Origin: Ochromonadaceae sp. CCMP2298
Taxonomy: Eukaryota; Sar; Synurophyceae; Ochromonadales; Ochromonadaceae
DNA: 10,159 nt
Assembly: GCA_026770595.1 (NCBI GenBank)
Contig: MU634795.1
Location: forward strand, 1 to 10,159
Direction: 5' to 3'
In this document: piece by piece, positions 7,501 to 10,159 of the stretch
How positions within the stretch are numbered: position 1 is the first letter of the stretch
How the letters are laid out: each line of letters starts with the position of its first letter
Translations under genes and position numbers: made by a program
Notes under the pieces: generated by a model
Databases searched by the model: none
What the model saw: the letters and a program-made list of their open reading frames with translations, nothing else
What the model was told of the DNA's origin: nothing

Positions 7501-8955
7501 GTCATGCGCGGCTCAAACGCGCTGCTGGTGAGCACTGGTGGCGCGGAGTCTCTGAGAGAGAAGGCGGCCCTGGCTGATGCCGCGCAGAAGGAGCACCCAA
7601 CCCGATGGAGCATCTACCGAAATATTGCCGAGATCGGGGAAGTCATCCACTGGCTTGACCCGAACCTGCCCTGCGAGCGCATACTGCGGAAGCTGCTGTC
7701 GCTGCTGTATCCCGGGGCGGTGCCGGAGCTAGAGACGGACGAGGAGTTTGTGCTGAAGCCGACCGAGGCTGAGGCCAAAGAGCCCACTGAGGAGGCTTTG
7801 GGGGCGATGGTCGTAGGAGACGAGGATATCGATATATCAGACATTCCGCGAAGGAGCAGTCGGAACGAGGTAGTCAGTGGCGTCGAGGCTGCGGCCGAAA
7901 CTGCCGCGGCCACTGCCGCGGACTACGCCCGGATGCTTTCAACGCGCAGACTTGAGATCGTCGCAGAGCAGCGGCAACTCGCCCTGCGCGAAGCTGCTGC
8001 CTCGAGGCCAGCCATAGTGAACCGGAATCGGTGGCTGAACGGTTATGCGCCCATCGTGGAACGAGTGCCTTCGAAGGTGAAGCCGTCCTTCAAGTACCGC
8101 AAGAACGACCACGTGCTGGTGGACGCTAGCCCCTTCAATCACATCCTGTGGGACGCGCGCGTGTCTGAGATGAAGATGGCTCCCTTCAGCAACGACATTC
8201 TGCTGCGAGACAGCTCCAGAGGCAAGCAAGACGCGCACGCAGAGGAGTACATCCTGTACTACAAAGTGCGCTTCGATAGGTGGGGACAGGCGTACGACGG
8301 CTGGTACGAAGAGTCGCAGCTCATCCCCGCGAACGCAGTGCTCTCCGCTGTGGGCAGGTCGAAGATCTCGGCGCGCAATATATCCCAGGAGAGCCGCATG
8401 GACTACCTGCGCGATCACGTATGGTCTCCGCCGGAGATCCTGCAGACGCTCCTGGCGAGCAAGTACATGGACGAGCCCAACCGTGCGTGTGGCCCGAGGC
8501 CTCCGCTCAGCTTCTCGGACTCGAGGACATCCATCGGGCAGCTACGCCTGGCGATGCTCATGATCGAGTCTGCCCTACCCGTCGGCGCGATCGACGACTC
8601 AGACGACCGCTGGGGCGAGGACTTCGTAGTCCCGTGGCGGGAGGCGGTGATGGTGGCCGGAGACGCGGTAGGCCTGATGCAGTGCCAGCTGATGCTGGAG
8701 TACGGCATCCGCACCGCCTGGCTCAAGCCCACAGGCCTCAAGCTCTTCTCCTGCCTGCCCTCGCGCGTGCACTGCATCCGCAATGCGACCATCGGGTTGG
8801 TGGCGATTCGCGTGTGGGTGCTAGACCAGACTGTCAAGTACGACCAAACCAAGAGCAGCGAGAAGACAGCCGCAGGCCGAGGCAGACCTCCATCGAAAGG
8901 GACCACTACAAGCTCAGGAGCGAAATTGGGCCGCCCAAAGAAGAGTAGCAAATAG
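1561..8955 (+). CDS. Giant BAZ/ACF1-like chromatin reader: MBD, FYR, DDT, bromodomain, PHD, WSD, chromo-barrel, AT-hooks
   Basis: A 2464-residue intronless ORF. The start chosen is the first ATG in frame (1561; purine at -3, G at +4). The frame stays open upstream to a stop at 1429-1431, but the only start-like codon there is GTG at 1444, unlikely in a eukaryotic nucleus. Domains in order: acidic tract 31-99; MBD about 170-216; FYRN about 318-365 and FYRC about 388-440; basic coiled coil about 595-675; DDT about 724-785; WHIM1-like motif about 841-885; bromodomain about 1145-1245; PHD finger 1256-1306; acidic tracts 1570-1660; WSD/WHIM motif about 1960-2050; chromo-barrel about 2176-2258; helical tail about 2325-2390; AT-hooks at 2439-2444 and 2456-2461. 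Family knowledge: DDT plus WSD marks partners of ISWI remodelling ATPases (BAZ1/2, ACF1, plant RLT), nuclear proteins that position nucleosomes. No catalytic domain is visible, so a reader/scaffold role is inferred. Residues about 885-1140 and 1370-1560 are unassigned. Confidence 0.93.
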   Translation: MDSLVSHSTAGDGGRKREPYTGKAGKAGSQEDLEKDDDVEEGSGRDGELDGAGEDEDGDEDEEGDEEDEEELQGFAERGPEGGEMDDEEEEEDYEDDDGVGNFDGSARRSLRPSNLMKRAVGDLKEEGEEEVDFESEDFHQPCLSSCLPAVQKYFFLRLEEIIQISGGSTHELQGWRVQVLKRTGGLTLGLLDVFYYNNRGKRFRTRVEVACFMNLMPVPKNLRGLTREQLHMNAIETRERHIISQQLALCDFACEEILGEGDVVTVIPNSDTRMDDRGGPELSQDTSSSAEATAHFNGMKKASKESKNYFSFGNTVILDWGRLVPDAPFHTATQLFPIGFKCLRQEHDVTLDRVIDCLCEIDAVYDGGDGASVLKAIQGEGLIEVQHKPLSPLFRLSVAWHIGDESSIGTAREQDFIKVRVYEARSPQQAWQAAMLEGLGIKDESLLAVNLPSVAGGGNGFSPTAHHATDLGIDPLSGEEAWSMDAGSFEDQDEEELELRVKIREQRRAYFRVLRAEQSAGIQAAVKPRLSLDSVDSFAEEIVMRMIEGQEGSAACRNYHYLDSRDREAGRKNMLKGYTRAFSKAKNLDRVIRKNVYVAEQLQLLDQKRKRVEEQETRKRAKIEDKETRTLVVAAQKARNAKIREIEKNITLLKVSLAKAIKKRREEAKTMADVVCDKEELVRISKSGASEKSRSATPVAVESPPQEAPAWAPPRPEPLECSVFLDGPVFGQLLEVVEYLHSFGEAHQPALRAANIGIPSIMAVASAVKVCDPVYRILKDYTRSLERSYDFVTQHQPVDPTPAEAAELLNKMGSVLCASSMREFERILGIEQAETQVGSVRIPINTLTWREIARVVLLTACARELGQTDQDIAAMLKGRGFYTSPESADRKTLKLARRRIKFAHATRSELQESVYGFSMGMCVRIPAPNTPLRPSGVMWTQLVGSLERVPDRCSWLIFEVIKGAALSVCSCDSSSAARRLQRSLMDCLSTDFHADHGQTAKGTALRILAKWVNNGPVEVGKLDAGEGEDAQGLRANDLGQNLMQLVYDQSPYMVPLSTFDVWAKQLREAIRHVSLAPADSRMSLSALDVTREEVDEVDEIVELVVEVEDGAEVVAKAPRKRASLVQEPKDIEDAESASMLSTAMMRCYLVIRDLMAHPHANPFNWPVDPAIIPGYYKLISQPLSLSEVRKALVEDRYHDSIFKFYCDVVLVIENALAYNQENSVVKLSAQKILIVFERIFFETVLCWDNPLPFHDSCHFCRSHQPIASNKVAVCDRCEGSYHLYCLDPPMQTPPRSEWYCLPCVEQKGISTAHPYKTADVRHPIDPDARGEVVGMEQIRQTAMFVVEFGNVREMWDARKVRRYALVEKSASKEEDGEKSSESSDPRDEDAKSVYTMPSGYEYEDFDRVCGIARAYTGWGASHYLVPSSIMDEHNLSAIKQSSEDMLFVQYRDAVAALGPTAGGTLTDETSMEEWGAILSSLLHRSLEFSNLNSAFAEFDEHVDDDLVAQIQEGVQCNSLSLDTLFGFLRGEGLIKSVKSTADAPSKGRAKGKGRIRKRASNASGAGDAQDDDEVDEEGEEEEGVEDEEDEEEEEDDWDEPLVVDASKKKPVKAPVKSAKNGKIAVDDEDEEEEFDEEVYNAHDVSVIEDAEDDEEDLEFYDENGKCLTSSADLCDAPVDDAPDLMDADNSDNKMAIAEGQAPEDAAAKDAGPDSDEQWDMRFLSRQKGREDALLTHSLVLDALSEIDVDGSKEKDEDQFKHLTNEELGGDFYSTAVSSIVKSCLARPSETLAAHDWCEGWGMKMEALGNYLEVLEEERAPLTCSVCGFDEGFLGSPFVWGQSSEEWEADVEANTAQDVLTEPEPPTEANAFPLAAGVSTSSGIKGFRARYRVMKGLVWKPVNVDDGNVEERECSSRGRILKAGSKVMHECCAHFTHFNRQMKQNKSRKVEEQRMVEILSGLWRSKSTTLGSDRDGSFYWVMRGSNALLVSTGGAESLREKAALADAAQKEHPTRWSIYRNIAEIGEVIHWLDPNLPCERILRKLLSLLYPGAVPELETDEEFVLKPTEAEAKEPTEEALGAMVVGDEDIDISDIPRRSSRNEVVSGVEAAAETAAATAADYARMLSTRRLEIVAEQRQLALREAAASRPAIVNRNRWLNGYAPIVERVPSKVKPSFKYRKNDHVLVDASPFNHILWDARVSEMKMAPFSNDILLRDSSRGKQDAHAEEYILYYKVRFDRWGQAYDGWYEESQLIPANAVLSAVGRSKISARNISQESRMDYLRDHVWSPPEILQTLLASKYMDEPNRACGPRPPLSFSDSRTSIGQLRLAMLMIESALPVGAIDDSDDRWGEDFVVPWREAVMVAGDAVGLMQCQLMLEYGIRTAWLKPTGLKLFSCLPSRVHCIRNATIGLVAIRVWVLDQTVKYDQTKSSEKTAAGRGRPPSKGTTTSSGAKLGRPKKSSK
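1651..1857 (+). other. N-terminal acidic low-complexity tract
   Basis: Residues 31-99 of the chromatin protein are mostly Asp and Glu, coded by GAG/GAC/GAT/GAA, which gives a purine-rich plus strand. A second short run of Glu follows at residues 125-138. Such tracts in chromatin proteins often contact histones or histone chaperones; that role is inferred here. Confidence 0.85.
2068..2208 (+). other. Methyl-CpG-binding domain (MBD/TAM-type)
   Basis: Residues 170-216 contain GWRVQVLKR, then LGLLDVFYYNN, then GKRFRTRVEV, the classic MBD order GW...R...G...DVYY...GK.FRS..E. Aligned without gaps to human MeCP2 (recalled from memory), W176, R183, G186, D193, R205 and E209 match W104, R111, G114, D121, R133 and E137. 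R111 and R133 are the arginine fingers that read the two CpG guanines, and D121 positions one of them. Y123 is replaced by F195 and S134 by T206. The domain therefore looks more like a true methyl-CpG reader than a degenerate TAM domain of BAZ2 type. Confidence 0.82.
2512..2880 (+). other. FYRN and FYRC modules
   Basis: FYRN (about residues 318-365) shows ILDWGRLVPDAPFH, then TQLFPIGFKCLR and CEIDAV, matching the family pattern G-x-ii...fh....yP-G-y-k-s-R...ceI. FYRC (about 388-440) shows SPLFRLSV, then ARSPQQAWQAAM, matching pl-F-r-v...G.sp..aW. In MLL/KMT2 proteins and TBRG1 the two halves fold together. In this protein the FYR unit sits between the MBD and the coiled coil, unlike the BAZ family as known. 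The linker between the halves (about 366-387) is short, so a single folded unit is likely. Confidence 0.8.
3343..3585 (+). other. Basic coiled coil before the DDT domain
   Basis: Residues about 595-675 are rich in Lys, Arg, Glu and Gln with heptad-like Leu/Ile/Val spacing (for example EQLQLLDQKRKRVEEQETRK, later EIEKNITLLKVSLAKAIKKR). A long charged helix before DDT also occurs in BAZ and RLT proteins, where it helps contact the ATPase or DNA. Function here is inferred. Confidence 0.65.
3730..4215 (+). other. DDT domain followed by a WHIM1-like motif
   Basis: DDT, about residues 724-785, begins SVFLDGPVFGQLLEVVEYLH followed by SFGE, the typical three-helix DDT opening with aromatic and Leu positions in place. 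About 60 residues later, PINTLTWREIARVVLL (844-859) resembles the 'LTWpEilR' motif that follows DDT in plant RLT and animal BAZ proteins. Known role: DDT with WHIM motifs binds the ISWI SLIDE domain and linker DNA. This pair is the main basis for calling the protein an ISWI partner. Confidence 0.82.
4993..5295 (+). other. Bromodomain
   Basis: Residues about 1145-1245. Seen are NPFNWPVDP (a shelf-like segment in the ZA loop), IPGYYKLISQPLSLSEVR (the usual p.Yy.vI..PmdL..i), FYCDVVLVIENALAYNQENS and a final hydrophobic helix. N1220 in AYNQ is the Asn that anchors acetyl-lysine, and it is kept with its Tyr at 1219, so binding of acetylated histone tails is expected. Confidence 0.93.
5326..5478 (+). 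other. PHD finger
   Basis: All eight C4HC3 ligands are present: C1258, C1261, C1275, C1278, H1283, C1286, C1301, C1304. W1299 stands two residues before the seventh ligand, the conserved aromatic position. The finger begins only about 11 residues after the bromodomain, so the two may form one rigid reader. The order bromodomain-then-PHD is opposite to that of BAZ proteins. Confidence 0.94.
6268..6540 (+). other. Central acidic low-complexity tracts
   Basis: Residues 1570-1599 and about 1627-1660 are dominated by Asp and Glu, with a lysine-rich spacer (SKKKPVKAPVKSAKNGK, about 1604-1623) between them. The coding strand is GAG/GAC repeat-like. This separates the reader half of the protein from the WSD half. 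Confidence 0.85.
7438..7710 (+). other. WSD/WHIM2-3 motif of ISWI-partner proteins
   Basis: Residues 1970-1980 read LGSDRDGSFYW, the family signature 'LG.DRdgnrYW'. After a beta-like stretch (ALLVSTGG), residues 2016-2047 continue with RWSIYRNIAEIGEVIHWL and a helical CERILRKLL, as in the end of the WSD motif ('W......el..Li..L...G.rE..L'). In ACF1/BAZ and plant homologues this region contacts linker DNA and helps spacing of nucleosomes. Confidence 0.8.
8086..8334 (+). other. Chromo-barrel / Tudor-knot domain
   Basis: Residues about 2176-2258: SFKYRKNDHVLVDAS, then HILWDARVSEMKM, a roughly 20-residue insert, then EYILYYKVRFDRWGQAYDGW and YEESQLIP. This is the MRG15/Tip60/MSL3 pattern (f..gd.Vl....g..ydAkV......y.VhY.gW...wDeWv....l). 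Aromatic residues Y2234, W2241 and W2247 are in positions that could form a methyl-lysine cage. Chromo-barrels often bind methylated histone H3K36 or H4K20, or nucleic acid; the ligand here is unknown. Confidence 0.75.
8533..8730 (+). other. C-terminal conserved helical motif of the BAZ/RLT type
   Basis: Residues about 2325-2390: QLRLAMLMIESALPVGAI, then W2351, VVPWREAVMVA, then LMQCQLMLEYGIRTAWLKP. This resembles the element in DDT/WSD proteins with the pattern 'LR.a...lE..ip....W...PWR.av..a.....l...l..LE..I...W'. The match is from memory of the family and supports common descent with RLT/BAZ proteins. Confidence 0.5.
8875..8943 (+). other. Two AT-hooks at the C-terminus
   Basis: GRGRPP (residues 2439-2444) and LGRPKK (2456-2461), each with the GRP core and flanking basic residues, end the protein. 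AT-hooks grip the minor groove of A/T-rich DNA and also occur in BAZ2 proteins. Confidence 0.8.
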
Positions 8956-8999
8956 TGAAAAGGGTAACTATTTTTACATCCAGTAAACATTAATGACAT
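8956..8999. other. 44-base convergent intergenic gap
   Basis: The stop codons of the chromatin gene (TAG, 8953-8955) and of rsmG (TAG, 9002-9000) face each other across 44 A/T-rich bases. No canonical AATAAA is present on either strand. The minus strand reads TGTAAA (8976-8971), a poly(A)-signal type used in some algae. Both 3' UTRs probably extend into the opposite gene, giving antisense overlap. Confidence 0.6.
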
Positions 9000-9881
9000 C
9001 TACCTCTTTTTCTCTTTTGCCATTTTCTTCCGCATCTCTCTCTCTATCGCTAGTGCTTCATTTCGCCTCAACATGTCTGCATGAAAGCGCAACACGTCTG
9101 CGGCAGGGATGTATAAAACATTCTTGTCGGTGTCCAGGCCTTGCACCAAATCCTTCACAGGGTGCAGAGAATGCTGCTCTATGCCAGCCATGTCCAGCTC
9201 GTCCCCAAAGTCCCCACCCTTAAGATATAGCAGACCGCCGGTCTTGCTGCTCATATCGCCATTCATAGGCGAACCACCAGCATCGGCGTCGAGAAAGTGA
9301 GAGGAGAAAGAGAGGAAGTTGGGTAGATTGGATACAGCTCTGCCCATGATGAACTTGTACTTGCGGTCAGTGAATGCCTCGGCTCTGGATGTAACAACTT
9401 CGACGTTCTTCAATCCTAGGCTGGTCGCTATCTCCTCCACTATCTTCATCTTTTTCGCGTTGCTATCCAGGAGAGTAAACGCAGTGTTGGGGCATGCGAT
9501 GGCCATGGGGAGACCGGGGAATCCTCCTCCCGTGCCCACGTCTATCACCGTGTCGTGCTCGTCGAACCTCTTCACAAGAGATATCGCCAGAGATGGCATG
9601 ATGTGGTTCGGCACTATGAACTCCACATCTTTCCTTGATATGAGGTTGACCTTCTCGTTCCATTCTTGTACTTTTGACGCCAGGCTTTCCAGCAGGTCGA
9701 TTTGCTGTTCTGATAGGTGCTGCATGGAATCCTTGTACACCATGAACTCACTTCTGAATGTAGATGCCTTCATAGATTGCATCCGCCATCTATGAAGGTG
9801 TCTACATACCGCTCTGGTTCGAAATGCAGTCGTCATTGCAAGGGGCAAAGCAGTAAGGATCATCCACAGGAAGCGTCCCAT
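9000..9881 (-). CDS. rsmG: Plastid-targeted 16S rRNA (guanine-N7)-methyltransferase RsmG/GidB
   Basis: 293 residues, ATG at 9881-9879, stop TAG at 9002-9000. RsmG uses S-adenosylmethionine to make m7G at position 527 (E. coli numbering) of small-subunit rRNA. Family motifs: WNEKVNLIS (74-82); SAM motif DVGTGGGFPG (114-123); TLLDSNAKK (136-144), where the acidic residue should contact the ribose; SRAEAF (165-170); GRAVSNLP (180-187); and GGLLYLKGG (215-223). Residues 1-50 are an extension absent from bacteria: a hydrophobic FLWMILTALPLAM, a likely cleavage at TTA/F (residues 19-20), then a basic stretch. This matches the signal-plus-transit presequence with Phe at +1 of stramenopile and other secondary red plastids. 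About 15-18 extra polar residues (about 199-214) sit before the GG..LKG motif, and the tail is Lys/Arg-rich (281-293). Mitochondrial targeting is the main alternative. Confidence 0.92.
   Translation of the reverse strand: MGRFLWMILTALPLAMTTAFRTRAVCRHLHRWRMQSMKASTFRSEFMVYKDSMQHLSEQQIDLLESLASKVQEWNEKVNLISRKDVEFIVPNHIMPSLAISLVKRFDEHDTVIDVGTGGGFPGLPMAIACPNTAFTLLDSNAKKMKIVEEIATSLGLKNVEVVTSRAEAFTDRKYKFIMGRAVSNLPNFLSFSSHFLDADAGGSPMNGDMSSKTGGLLYLKGGDFGDELDMAGIEQHSLHPVKDLVQGLDTDKNVLYIPAADVLRFHADMLRRNEALAIEREMRKKMAKEKKR
9758..9807. repeat. Long imperfect inverted repeat inside the rsmG presequence
   Basis: Arms 9758-9777 and 9788-9807 (20 bases each, 10-base loop) match at 18 of 20 positions, including an 11-base perfect core CCTTCATAGAT. 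On a plus-strand RNA the two mismatches become G-U pairs, giving a continuous 20-bp stem; on the rsmG mRNA they are A-C mismatches. It covers codons 25-42, in the poorly constrained transit-peptide part. Confidence 0.75.
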
Positions 9882-10159
9882 CGCAGTTGTCGAGTAGCAC
9901 AGTCACCAGGCCTGCTCACGAGCCGTGCGCTTGGGATGATGCAGAACCAGCGCGACTACGTGAGGTACAGCGACGTGAGGTTGTGAGGCGTATAGTGGAT
10001 CCAGCCAGCTGAGCCGAATGAGAGAAGTTGCAACCCGCAATCTTCCGCTCCTCCAAAACCGTGGACTAGACTGTATGCGCAAAACGCAAAACTCCTCCGA
10101 GTTACGTAAGTTACAGCGTAACTTACGTAGAACGGTGGGTTGATGTACGGCTCTCTGAC
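9882..10159. promoter_or_regulatory. Region upstream of rsmG, to the window edge
   Basis: No gene is recognised in these 278 bases. On the minus strand it should hold the rsmG promoter and leader. Seen are ACGTGAGGT twice (9958-9966 and 9973-9981), a tandem GCAAAAC pair (10079-10085 and 10086-10092), and a perfect inverted repeat at 10103-10129. A TATA box is not evident. Confidence 0.45.
10103..10129. repeat. Perfect 12-bp inverted repeat with TTACGTAA half-sites
   Basis: TACGTAAGTTAC (10103-10114), loop AGC, then its exact reverse complement GTAACTTACGTA (10118-10129). The left arm with the preceding T forms TTACGTAA, an ACGT-core palindrome of the kind bound by bZIP factors. It lies about 220 bases upstream of rsmG and could serve that gene, or an unseen gene to the right. 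Confidence 0.75.

Noticed and set aside
10143-10159. ATG at 10143 that could start a plus-strand gene leaving the right edge
   Set aside because: Only five codons are visible and an in-frame TAG lies just upstream at 10128-10130; nothing supports or excludes a gene.
1-10159. CRISPR arrays, tRNA or rRNA genes
   Set aside because: No regularly spaced repeats, and no cloverleaf or rRNA-like segments were recognised by eye on either strand.

Overview
The window looks like nuclear DNA from a compact-genome, photosynthetic eukaryote, most likely a stramenopile (diatom, pelagophyte or similar) or another alga with a secondary red plastid. There are three grounds. One gene is a very long intronless chromatin reader of a purely eukaryotic kind. 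Its neighbour is a bacterial-type 16S rRNA methyltransferase that carries a signal peptide followed by an Ala/Phe junction and a basic stretch, the usual form of a plastid-targeting presequence in these algae. The left edge holds a Mutator-like transposase. The species cannot be named from the sequence.

Layout. Positions 1-944 (minus strand) are the N-terminal ~314 codons of a MULE/MuDR-type transposase that runs off the left edge. Positions 945-1560 are non-coding: the back-to-back promoter region of the transposase and the big gene, with a strong hairpin at 981-1011 and two short motifs that each occur three times. Positions 1561-8955 (plus strand) are one uninterrupted 2464-residue ORF for a multi-domain chromatin protein. 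In order it has an acidic tract, a methyl-CpG-binding domain, FYRN/FYRC, a basic coiled coil, DDT, a WHIM1-like motif, bromodomain, PHD finger, second acidic tract, WSD/WHIM motif, chromo-barrel (Tudor-knot), a conserved helical tail and two AT-hooks. Only 44 bases separate its stop codon from the stop of the convergent rsmG gene (minus strand, 9000-9881). Positions 9882-10159 are intergenic, with a perfect 12-bp inverted repeat near the right edge.

How the genes relate. They are not an operon. The big protein is best read as a BAZ/ACF1/RLT-like regulatory subunit of an ISWI-class remodeller, with added modules that could read DNA methylation, acetylated lysine and methylated histone. The RsmG homologue should act in the plastid on small-subunit rRNA. 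The transposase is a mobile or formerly mobile neighbour. The most notable observation is the domain combination in the big protein, in particular an MBD that keeps the methyl-CpG arginine fingers together with FYR, DDT/WSD, bromo-PHD and chromo-barrel modules in one chain.
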